Positions 7,913-16,400 of a stretch of 64,000 bases of DNA are shown piece after piece. The translations under genes were made by a program, and so were the position numbers. The notes below the pieces were generated by a model. That model saw only the letters and a program-made list of their open reading frames with translations. It was not told where the DNA came from and ran no database searches. Where the stretch lies: contig NZ_AUGD01000021.1 of the NCBI RefSeq assembly GCF_000426845.1, forward strand, positions 22,998-86,997, read 5' to 3'. Position 1 is the first letter of the stretch. Every line of letters begins with the position of its first letter. This stretch comes from Bradyrhizobium sp. in8p8 (GTDB taxonomy: Bacteria > Pseudomonadota > Alphaproteobacteria > Rhizobiales > Xanthobacteraceae).

Positions 7913-8805
7913 CGCGAACCTCTCAGGCTGTCGTACTCATCCAGGAGGAAGTGCAGGTAGCTGCGGATCAGATTGCAGAACAGGCGGGCCTCATGGGCCG
8001 AAAGCTCAGACTCGGCTGACAGCCTTGCTCCGTGCCGGACACCACCGCCCGTGGGCGAGGAAAGATAGCCATGGAGGGTTTTCATCCAGCCGATGGCCTG
8101 CTCTGCGACTTGGCCCTTGCGGTGGGTACGCAGCTCATCCGCGATCTTGTTGAAATACTTCCCCTGGATCGTACCATCACCAACGGGAATGCCCTGAAAC
8201 GCCGTCGACACCGTCTCCAGCAGCCAAAGGATCTCCTGTACGGCCGCGCGGTTCTTCCCAGCCGTTAGATATTCCTCGGCTTGCTTCGTGGACTGCTGGA
8301 TTTTATCGAGCGCCTGCGCGTCCAGCGATGGCGGCAGAATCTCCATCGCCACCGGCGAGGGGGCATTGCGAGCTATCAGCTGGGGCGGGTTCAGCTCGTA
8401 GCCGGCCTCGTGCGTGCCCAACACATAGTTGATCATCGCCGTATCAGGCACTACCAGGTCCGGGTTCTGGTTCTTGATAGCCTGGCCAGCGTCGAAGAAC
8501 GCTTCGATGAACATCGGCGCGTTGTCCCCGGCCTCACGCATGTAATCGTCGAGATCGCTTTCAGCCCAGCTCAGTGAGGAGCTCTGGTGCGCGGGGCGGC
8601 CCGCCGCATCCGCGAAGTAGCGCTTGTAGTGCTCGATAATCGGTTGACGCTGGCCGTATTGGCCCGCAACCCGCTTGATCAGGACGGCGAATTCATCGAT
8701 CACGCCCCTGGCGATTTTGCCAGGAGATCTAAAGCGCCAGGAGGGGTCGAAATTCAGCACTGTTCTGCTCCGCGCCGCTGGGTAGGATGTCGATTTACCA
8801 CGCAT
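7909..8805 (-). CDS. abortive-infection (Abi_C-like) family protein
   Basis: 298 residues. The C-terminal part (HGYLSSPTGGGVRHG and RLFCNLIRSYLHFLLDEYDSL) has the pattern of the Abi_C domain of AbiJ-type proteins. The middle (AEEYLTAGKNRAAVQEILWL) matches the helical repeat region that usually precedes it. The N-terminus (DFSWRF-like, ALI-rich) resembles the variable sensor part. Abi proteins stop growth of phage-infected cells. It overlaps the convergent HTH gene by 4 bases and follows the unknown gene at 8860-9408 on the same strand. Confidence 0.6.
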   Translation of the reverse strand: MRGKSTSYPAARSRTVLNFDPSWRFRSPGKIARGVIDEFAVLIKRVAGQYGQRQPIIEHYKRYFADAAGRPAHQSSSLSWAESDLDDYMREAGDNAPMFIEAFFDAGQAIKNQNPDLVVPDTAMINYVLGTHEAGYELNPPQLIARNAPSPVAMEILPPSLDAQALDKIQQSTKQAEEYLTAGKNRAAVQEILWLLETVSTAFQGIPVGDGTIQGKYFNKIADELRTHRKGQVAEQAIGWMKTLHGYLSSPTGGGVRHGARLSAESELSAHEARLFCNLIRSYLHFLLDEYDSLRGSR

Positions 8806-8859
8806 CGTCGCGAGGCGCGTCGTAAAATCGCATTTGTGCTTTTGCGACGCTACTGAATA

Positions 8860-9408
8860 TTACCGGTACGCGGCATTCAGGAGCTCCAAGAACTGCGTGT
8901 CGGGAAAGCAGACGATATTGGCGAACATATCGTCATGGGCCTTCTCGATCTCCCGCAGCTTCGCTGCATAGGCGCAAATGCGCTGGATCTTGTTGATATA
9001 AGACGCGGGGCCAATCATCACTCCGATGGAGCCGAGCAAGCCGGCGTTGGTGATGCCACCCAGGATGTGTTTCGACGAGGTCGAGTACTCAAGCTCAATG
9101 GCCAGCAGGCAACGGGGGCTCGGGTTGTAGTAGAACCCGCCATGGTTCTGGCGGGTGACCTCGTTTCTCAGTCGAAGCAGCAACGGATGTTGCCCATAGC
9201 GGTCGATGCTTTCCAGGTCCGCTTCCTTGCGCTCACGCGTGACATTGAATGGCCCAACGTCAATATCCAGCCGTGGTGCATAGAGCGCTCGGCCGAACAC
9301 ATCGTCGGTCGCATCCGAGCGGACGCTCCATTCAGATTTCACCAGATCCCGAGGAAACATAGCGCCCAAGGCGTTCTTGATCGCCGCCTGGACTTCCTTC
9401 GCGCCCAC
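8860..9408 (-). CDS. hypothetical protein, possible nuclease-like fold
   Basis: 182 residues from the GTG at 9408, chosen because GGGAGA lies 7 bases upstream; an ATG at 9477 is in frame but has no such site. CLLAIELEYSTSSKHILGGI together with RLDIDVGPF has the D...ExE spacing sometimes seen in restriction-like folds, but this is weak. It is 54 bases upstream of the Abi-like gene on the same strand, so the two may form an operon. Confidence 0.5.
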   Translation of the reverse strand: MGAKEVQAAIKNALGAMFPRDLVKSEWSVRSDATDDVFGRALYAPRLDIDVGPFNVTRERKEADLESIDRYGQHPLLLRLRNEVTRQNHGGFYYNPSPRCLLAIELEYSTSSKHILGGITNAGLLGSIGVMIGPASYINKIQRICAYAAKLREIEKAHDDMFANIVCFPDTQFLELLNAAYR

Positions 9409-9583
9409 TAGTCTTCTCCCCCATCTGCTGCCAGTCTGTAGCAGCATTTGCCGTGCGTAAAGCCGAATCCTCACCACAACCTGGGCCAGGGCCGCGGAGG
9501 CTTCACGGAGGACGAATTTCGGAAAGCCGGCTGCGCCGAGGTGTATCCGGGACCTGCTGGATCGGGGAGAGCGGATCAGACCG

Positions 9584-9937
9584 ATGGCCAGAAAACTGAA
9601 AACCTATCAGACTTCGCTGGGCTTCTTCGATCTAGCGATCGCCGCTCCCTCGATGAAAGCGGCGCTGCAAGCGTGGGGCGCCGACAGCAATCTCTTCCAT
9701 CAGGGCGCGGCGAAGGAAAGTGACGATCCAGCCGTCATCGCTGCGACCTTGAAGGAACCGGGCGTTGTTCTCAGACGGCCAGTCGGCTCCGATGGATCCT
9801 TTGGCGAGCGTGCTGAACTGCCCACCGAACCGGTCTCGTTGCTGCACTCGGTCCCGCGTGCCGCCTTCGGCGTCGCTATGCTCACGCTCCTGCGGGTGCC
9901 ATTTCTCGAAGGCGATGCGCCCCTTGCGCACGCCTGA
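9584..9937 (+). CDS. truncated ICE-associated TolA-like protein
   Basis: 117 residues. MARKLKTYQTSLGFFDLAIA through KEPGVVLRRPVGSDGSFGER is the conserved N-terminal part of a protein common in rhizobial ICEs, usually over 200 residues and continuing into a long charged Ala/Glu/Lys coiled coil. Here the frame departs after about residue 75 into unrelated sequence and stops at 9937, so the coiled coil is missing. It may be a decayed or internally deleted copy. The family's function is unknown. Confidence 0.5.
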   Translation: MARKLKTYQTSLGFFDLAIAAPSMKAALQAWGADSNLFHQGAAKESDDPAVIAATLKEPGVVLRRPVGSDGSFGERAELPTEPVSLLHSVPRAAFGVAMLTLLRVPFLEGDAPLAHA

Positions 9938-9971
9938 TCAGGGCCTTCGGCCCTGGGCAGATTGCGCAAGA

Positions 9972-10058
9972 GCTGAGAGTAAGAGTGCAGGCTCGGTTTT
10001 TCCGTGACGGGTTACAAGCTGCGAGAGAGGCTCGCGGCGCCCGTCGCGGAGATCCGCG
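9972..10058 (+). promoter_or_regulatory. structured 5' leader of ardC
   Basis: Box GCTGAGAGTAAGAG (9972-9985) is followed by an 11-bp stem pairing 10001-10011 with 10040-10050 (TCCGTGACGGG with CCCGTCGCGGA). Nested inside is an 8-bp stem GCTGCGAG/CTCGCGGC. The downstream strand of the outer stem includes the GGA of the ribosome-binding site, so folding should hide it. The same architecture precedes parB. Confidence 0.55.
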
Positions 10059-11021
10059 ATGTTAAACCCTAATGCTCTCTCGCGCGCCGGCCAGGACCGG
10101 GCGAACCTCTACAACGAAATCACCGACAAGATTATCGCCGAACTCGAGGCTGGCCGCGTCCCCTGGGTTCAGCCTTGGGGGACCGCCGCGGCAAAGGCGC
10201 GTTTGGCCATGCCGAAAAACGCATCGACCAACCGGCAATATAGCGGCATTAACATCCTCATCCTCTGGGGAGCCGCGATCGAACGCGGATTTTCCGCTCA
10301 AAGTTGGCTCACCTTCCGTCAGGCGCTTTCACTTGGCGGCCACGTCCGCAAGGGAGAGCGCGGCACCACCGTCGTCTACGCGGATCGTTTTGTGCCGAAT
10401 GACGAAAAGGGACGGGCGGACGAGACCGGCGAAGCCGCGCAGGCAATTTCATTCCTCAAGCGATTTACCGTTTTCAACACCGATCAGTGCGAGGAACTGC
10501 CGGACGAGATCGCCACCGCTGCGCCGCCACCGCCGCCAGGCCTGATCGAGCCCACGGTCGAAGCCCTGATCGAGGCCAGCGGAATCCCGTTTCGCATCGG
10601 CGGAGATCGCGCATTCTATGCACCGGCCGAAGACTATGTGCAGGTCCCGCCTCCGCAGGCCTATTTCGAGCCGATCAACTGGCACCGCACAGCGCTGCAT
10701 GAACTCGGTCATGCGACCGGGCATCCCTCGCGCCTCAATCGCGACCAGGGAGGATCCTATGGTACCAGGAAATACGCCTTTGAGGAATTGGTGGCTGAGT
10801 TGAGCGCCGCGTTCGGCTGTGCATCGCTCGGGATTGTGCCGACCGTCCGTCATGCCGATTACATCGGCTCATGGCTTGAAGTCCTGCGCGAAGACAATCG
10901 CGCCATCGTTCGCGCGGCCTCGCAGGCGAGCAAGGCCGCGGACTATTTGCTCAGTTTCGTTCCCCAATCCACTGTGCCGGGTTCGCTGGATTCGGTTGTC
11001 GCTGATCACGAGGCGGCTTGA
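10059..11021 (+). CDS. ardC: ArdC-like antirestriction protein (DUF1738 plus zincin)
   Basis: 320 residues. The N-terminal ArdC ssDNA-binding domain (residues 15-140) has YNEITDKIIAELEAGRVPWV and KGERGTTVVYADRF. The C-terminal zincin-like peptidase domain has HELGHATGH (H214-H218) and the downstream FEELVAELSAAF acid. ArdC proteins bind incoming single-stranded DNA and protect it from host restriction after conjugation. The gene sits at the head of the ICE maintenance block, behind a structured leader that includes its ribosome-binding site. Confidence 0.9.
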   Translation: MLNPNALSRAGQDRANLYNEITDKIIAELEAGRVPWVQPWGTAAAKARLAMPKNASTNRQYSGINILILWGAAIERGFSAQSWLTFRQALSLGGHVRKGERGTTVVYADRFVPNDEKGRADETGEAAQAISFLKRFTVFNTDQCEELPDEIATAAPPPPPGLIEPTVEALIEASGIPFRIGGDRAFYAPAEDYVQVPPPQAYFEPINWHRTALHELGHATGHPSRLNRDQGGSYGTRKYAFEELVAELSAAFGCASLGIVPTVRHADYIGSWLEVLREDNRAIVRAASQASKAADYLLSFVPQSTVPGSLDSVVADHEAA

Positions 11022-11045
11022 TGCTTGGCCTCCCGCGGCGGCCGC

Positions 11046-11130
11046 GCCGAGAGTGAGAGGAGGGAACGCTGTTCGCGACGGGGTGGAAGCCGAGAGAGAG
11101 TCTCACGGCTGCCCGTCGTGGAGAGTCAAA
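11046..11130 (+). promoter_or_regulatory. structured 5' leader of the parB-like gene
   Basis: Box GCCGAGAGTGAGAG (11046-11059) is followed by CGCGACGGG (11074-11082), which pairs with CCCGTCGTG (11112-11120). A nested GCCG-GAG/CTC-CGGC stem sits inside. The GGAGAG ribosome-binding site begins at the foot of the outer stem. Base changes relative to the ardC leader mostly keep pairing (U-G against C-G, G-C against G-U). Confidence 0.55.
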
Positions 11131-13239
11131 ATGACGAAAGCCGTCCAAAAGATCACACTGTCGTCTTCCCGCGATATTCCCTTCAACAAGCTCATGCTCA
11201 GCCAATCGAACGTTCGCCGCGTGAAAGCAGGCGTCTCGATCGAGCAGCTCGCCGAAAGTATCGCGCAACGTACCCTCCTGCAAAGTCTCAGCGTGCGAGC
11301 GGTCGTGGATGCGGAAGGCAATGAGACCGGCATGTTCGAGGTACCTGCAGGCGGCCGGCGCTACCGCGCGTTGGAACTTCTCGTAAAGCAGAAGCGCATG
11401 GCGAAGACGCAGCCTGTTCCTTGTGTCGTGCGCGCGGGAGGCATCGCTGAAGACGACTCGCTTGCAGAGAATGACGAACGGATAGGGCTTCATCCGCTCG
11501 ATCAGTTTCGAGCCTTCCAGACCTTGAGTGGCGCCGGCTTGTCCGAGGAGGACATCGCTGCTCGGCACTTCGTGTCCCCGGCGGTCGTGAAGCAACGACT
11601 GCGGCTGGCGTCCGTGTCCCCAACGCTGCACGACGTCTATGCCGAAGACGGCATGACACTCGAGCAGCTCATGGCCTTCTCTGTAACAGCCGACCACGCC
11701 AGACAGGAGCAGGTCTGGGAAAACGTCAGCCGATCTGGCTATGATGAACCGTATCAGATCCGTCGCATGCTGACCGAAAATACCGTGCGCGCATCCGATC
11801 GCCGTGTGCAGTTCATTGGGCTGGATGCTTACGAGCAGGCTGGCGGCGGCGTTTTGCGGGACCTTTTCGAGCACGATGACGGCGGCTGGCTTCAAGATGT
11901 CGCTTTGCTCGACCGTCTCGTGACGGAAAAGCTCAAGGCCGAGGCCGAGGCGATTGCCGCCGAGGGATGGAAGTGGATTTCTGTCGCGGTCGATTTCCCC
12001 TACGGTCACGCTGATGGCCTGCGAGAAATCGAGGGCGAACTTGTCGATCTCTCGCCTGAGGAGCAAGCCACCGTCGACGCCCTCAACGCCGAGCAGGCCA
12101 AGCTTGAATCCGACTACCAGGATGCTGATGAGCTGCCCGACGAGGTCGATCGACGTCTCGGGGAAATCGAGGCGGCACTGATAGCGTTCGAAGGTCGGTC
12201 GGTAGTCTACGATCCCGCCGAGATCGCGCGAGCTGGTGTTTTTGTCAGCATCGATTCCGAAGGACGCCTCTCAGTGGATCGGGGTTACGTCCAGCCGGAG
12301 GATGAAGTGGCGGCACCCGCTCCTGATGTCGGGCAGACGTCATCAACCGATGGAGGGGAGGTCGATCCTTCCGTTCCGCGCACAGTGGTCTCGGTCGCGG
12401 GTAGCCCGGTCGAAACCGATGAGGATGATGACGATTCGACAAGGCCATTGCCGGATCGATTGATCACAGAGCTGACAGCGCATCGTACGCTGGCACTGCG
12501 GGACGCGCTGGCAGAAAATCCGGCGATCGCGTTCCAGGCGGTGCTGCACAATTTCGTGCTGACGGCCTTTTACCGGTTCGCGTCATCCGGAAGCTGTCTT
12601 GAGATCGGACTTCGTACGCCGACCTTTCCCGCTCAAGCCCCGGGCCTGAGGGAGAGCGCGTCCGCGAAGGCCGTCGAGGCACGGCACGAGTCCTGGAAAG
12701 CACGATTGCCGAAGGGCGAGAACGGTCTCTGGGATGCGCTTACGGCCCTCGACGGCGACGCGCAAGCGTCCCTGTTCGCTCACTGTGCGTCATTTGCGGT
12801 CAACGCCGTCTATGAGCCGGCGAACCGCTACAATCAGGGTCGTGTCTCCGCTCACGGAGTTCGCACGCGTCTCGATCAGGCCGATGTGCTGGCGCGCGCC
12901 GTTGACCTCGACATGGTCCGGGCGGGTTGGAGACCGACTGTCGACAACTATCTCGGCCGGGTCACCAAGCCTCGCATTCTGGAGGCGGTGCGGGAAGCAA
13001 GAGGCGAATCTTCTGCGCAGTTGATCGATCACCTGAAGAAGGCCGACATGGCCAAGGAGGCCGAACGTCTTCTCGATGGGTCGGGCTGGTTGCCGGACCC
13101 GCTGCGCCTCGCCGACGCTAGCGCGTGCCCTGCGGAAGAGGAGGGTGAACCGGACTCGTTGCCCGAATTCCTCGGCGACGACGAGGATCGGGAGAACCCC
13201 AACGACGACGATCCGCAACAGCTCGATGCGGCTGAGTGA
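11131..13239 (+). CDS. ParB/RepB/Spo0J-family nuclease-domain protein
   Basis: 702 residues from ATG 11131 behind GGAGAG; the frame is open upstream to 10819 but overlaps ardC there. Residues 10-110 are a ParB N-terminal domain (SQSNVRRVKAGVSIEQLAES, FEVPAGGRRYRAL, ENDERIGLHPLDQFRAF). An HTH region follows (GLSEEDIAARHFVSPAVVKQ). The long acidic C-terminal half includes a region near 440-620 conserved in ICE ParB proteins. At twice the usual ParB length it is the ICE/plasmid type, often not paired with ParA. No parA gene is present in the window. Confidence 0.88.
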   Translation: MTKAVQKITLSSSRDIPFNKLMLSQSNVRRVKAGVSIEQLAESIAQRTLLQSLSVRAVVDAEGNETGMFEVPAGGRRYRALELLVKQKRMAKTQPVPCVVRAGGIAEDDSLAENDERIGLHPLDQFRAFQTLSGAGLSEEDIAARHFVSPAVVKQRLRLASVSPTLHDVYAEDGMTLEQLMAFSVTADHARQEQVWENVSRSGYDEPYQIRRMLTENTVRASDRRVQFIGLDAYEQAGGGVLRDLFEHDDGGWLQDVALLDRLVTEKLKAEAEAIAAEGWKWISVAVDFPYGHADGLREIEGELVDLSPEEQATVDALNAEQAKLESDYQDADELPDEVDRRLGEIEAALIAFEGRSVVYDPAEIARAGVFVSIDSEGRLSVDRGYVQPEDEVAAPAPDVGQTSSTDGGEVDPSVPRTVVSVAGSPVETDEDDDDSTRPLPDRLITELTAHRTLALRDALAENPAIAFQAVLHNFVLTAFYRFASSGSCLEIGLRTPTFPAQAPGLRESASAKAVEARHESWKARLPKGENGLWDALTALDGDAQASLFAHCASFAVNAVYEPANRYNQGRVSAHGVRTRLDQADVLARAVDLDMVRAGWRPTVDNYLGRVTKPRILEAVREARGESSAQLIDHLKKADMAKEAERLLDGSGWLPDPLRLADASACPAEEEGEPDSLPEFLGDDEDRENPNDDDPQQLDAAE

Positions 13240-13280
13240 CATCATAGAGTAGGAAGGCTCCGGCCGTCCCGCAGTTGCTT

Positions 13281-13315
13281 GGGGACCGGTGTGCAGCGCC
13301 GGTCCCCATTTTTAT
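13281..13315 (+). terminator. rho-independent terminator after parB
   Basis: Perfect 9-bp stem GGGGACCGG (13281-13289) with CCGGTCCCC (13299-13307), 9-base loop, then ATTTTTAT. It lies 42 bases after the parB stop and before the helicase leader, so it separates the two transcripts. Confidence 0.85.
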
Positions 13316-13323
13316 GGGCGAGC

Positions 13324-13424
13324 GCTGAGAGGGAGAGCTGGGCCGGGAAGGGTTTGAATCGCCGTGGTCTTAAGGAGAGCGCCGGGCGGTTCGACCCGTT
13401 CCTGCTCTCCTGAGAAATCCTGTC
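13324..13424 (+). promoter_or_regulatory. leader of the methylase/helicase gene
   Basis: It begins with GCTGAGAGGGAGAG (13324-13337), the same box that opens the ardC and parB leaders. It then carries an 8-bp stem AGGAGAGC/GCTCTCCT (13373-13380 with 13404-13411) enclosing CGGG/CCCG. The fold differs from the other two leaders. Confidence 0.4.
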
Positions 13425-16400
13425 ATGACCGAATCTCTCGCCGGCGGCGCTGCCGCCGCGCCGCTCTCGATGCGTGCCGCTGCTACTCTCACCTCTGCCG
13501 CCCTCAGGGCCGCCCGACAGCTCATGACTGACCTCGAGCGCGGCCGTCGCATCGATGCCGCTGTCCTGCGTGGCGCCATGGAGGCTGCCTTCGGCGCCTC
13601 GGACGCGACCGGCGCCTGGAACTGGAAGACCGCCTATGACGTCTGCGAGGCAGCAACCGTTCTATTCCTTCGCAAGTTCGGCCCGGCCATGCGCGCCAAG
13701 GCTGGCTCAACGGCCGCGATGCTGCCGATGCTCGCGAAAATCGTGAGCTGTCTGCCGACCCATACGCGGCGTTCCGAGGACAGTCAGGCACTTCAGCAAT
13801 TCTCGACGCCAATCCCGCTTGGGCTGGCCGCATGCACTGCAGCCGGTATTACGCCTGCCGACCGCGTTCTGGAGCCCTCCGCGGGGATCGGCTTGCTCGC
13901 CATCCTTGCCGAACTCGCCGGCGGCTCTCTGATGTTGAACGAGTTGGCCGAAGGCCGCGCGGCGCTGCTCGATCATCTGTTCGCCAACGTTAAAGTCACG
14001 CGGTTCGACGCCGCGCAAATCGATGATCACCTCGACGCGAGTGTCGTACCGAGCGTCGTCCTGATGAACCCGCCGTTTTCCGCGGTGGCGAATGTCGATC
14101 GACGGATGGCGGACGCGGCTTTCCGGCACATCGCTTCGGCGCTCGCGCGTCTTTGCGACGGTGGACGCCTCGTCGCCATCGCTGGCGCAGGCCTTGCGCC
14201 GGATAACCCGGCATGGACCGAGGCCTTTGTGCGGCTCCAGGAACGCGGACGGGTGGTGTTTTCTGCCGCGATCGACGGCGCCGTCTACGCCAAGCACGGC
14301 ACTCAGACGGACACGAGGCTGCTCGTCATCGATAAGTTGGCCGCTGCCGATCCGAAGGCGTTTCCTGCCTCGCAAGGCATGGCCGGCGATGTCGCCACCT
14401 TGCTCAATTGGGTAGCCCTGCATGTGCCCCCGAGGCTGCCCGTCGCCGCGCCGGTCGTAGCCGGCGTCATTAGGCGCCCCGCAATGCCCCGATCGGCGGG
14501 CGCTTCCGCATCTTGTCTGTCGTCCACCTCGGAAAGCGCAGCGCCAAATGGCGTCGTACTCACGTACGAGACGGTCGAATGGTCGCCGCCGGAAGGCGCC
14601 CGCCTTACCGATGCGCTCTATGAGGAGTACGGATTGCAGTCGATCCGTATTCCCGGATCGTGCGCACATCCGACCAAGCTCGTGCAGTCGGCGGCGATGG
14701 CGTCCGTTGCGCCACCGAAGCCGTCCTACCGTCCGCATCTGCCTGCAACCCTGGTGGCAGATGGAGTTCTGTCCGAGGCCCAACTCGAGAGCGTCATTTA
14801 TGCCGGCGAGGCGCATTCCGAATTCTTGGCGGGCTCCTGGACGGTCGACGCGACCTTTGACGTTGTGGCCGCCGCGCGCGACGACGCAGCGAATGCCGTC
14901 CGCTTTCGCCGCGGCTGGTTCTTGGGCGACGGCACCGGCGCTGGCAAGGGTCGGCAGGTCGCCGGCATCCTGCTCGACAATTGGCTGAAGGGCCGCCGCT
15001 GTGCGGTCTGGATCAGCAAATCCGACAAGCTGATCGAAGACGCGCAACGCGATTGGTCCGCGCTCGGCATGGAGCGGCTGCTCGTTACGCCTCTGTCCCG
15101 GTTTCGCCAGGGCACACCGATCCGGCTTTCGGAAGGCATCCTTTTTGCCACCTACGCCACGCTACGCACCGACGAGCGTGGCGAGAAGCTTTCGCGCGTC
15201 GGGCAGATCGTTGAATGGTTGGGCTCCGATTTCGACGGACTGATCGTTTTCGACGAGAGCCACGCCATGCAGAATGCGGTCGGGGGCAGGGGCGAGCGGG
15301 GTGACCAGGCGGCCTCTCAGCAGGGGCGCGCGGGCCTGAGGCTCCAGCACGCCTTGCCGAATGCTCGCGTGGTTTATGTGTCGGCGACAGGCGCAACCAC
15401 GGTCCACAACCTCGCTTATGCCCAACGCCTTGGCCTTTGGGGCGGCGCCGATTTCCCGTTTGCCACGCGGGCCGAGTTCGTTGAAGCGATCGAGGAGGGT
15501 GGGGTTGCGGCGATGGAGGTGCTGGCGCGCGACCTCAAGGCGCTCGGTCTCTACGCGGCCCGTTCATTGTCCTATGAGGGCGTCGAGTACGAACTCGTCG
15601 AACACCAGCTTACACCGGAGCAGGTTCGCATCTACGACGCCTATGCCGATGCGTTCAGCATCATCCATAATAATCTCGACGCGGCGATGCGGGCCGCCAA
15701 CATCACCGGCGAAACCGGAACGCTGAACGGGCAGGCAAAATCCGCGGCCCGATCCGCCTTCGAGAGCGCCAAACAGCGCTTCTTCGGTCATCTGCTGACC
15801 TCGATGAAGACGCCGTCGCTCATCCGATCGATCGACCGCGATCTCGACGCCGGCCATGCCGCCGTCATCCAGATCGTGTCGACGGGCGAAGCGCTCTTGG
15901 AGCGCCGGCTCGCCGAGATCCCGACCGAGGAGTGGGGCGACATCCAGGTCGACATCACCCCGCGCGAGTATGTGCTCGACTATCTCGCCCATTCCTTCCC
16001 GGTCCAGCTCTACGAACCGTTCACCGACCAGGAGGGCAATCTCTGTTCTCGGCCTGTCTATCGCGACGGCCAGCCGGTCGAGAGCAGGGAAGCTGTCGCC
16101 CGGCGTGACCGCCTCATCGAAAAACTCGCCTCGCTGCCGCCCGTGCCTGGCGCGCTCGATCAGGTCATTCAGCGCTTCGGCACCGACATGGTCGCCGAGG
16201 TGACCGGCCGCTCGCGCCGCGTCGTTCGCAAGGACGACCGGTTGGTGGTCGAAAATCGGGCCGGTTCGGCCAACCTCGCCGAGACCTCAGCCTTCATGGA
16301 CGACGTCAAGCGCATCCTCGTGTTCTCCGACGCGGGCGGTACGGGGAGGAGCTACCATGCCGAACTGTCGGCGCGGAATCGCCGTTTGCGGGTTCACTAC

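Noticed and set aside
9940..9968. AGGGCC/GGCCCT hairpin after the truncated TolA-like gene as a terminator
   Set aside because: No T-run follows the stem.
10951..12066. 371-residue minus-strand ORF
   Set aside because: Antisense to ardC and the ParB-like gene, no domain features.
13707..15047. 446-residue minus-strand ORF
   Set aside because: Antisense to the strawberry-notch gene, which has clear methylase and helicase motifs.
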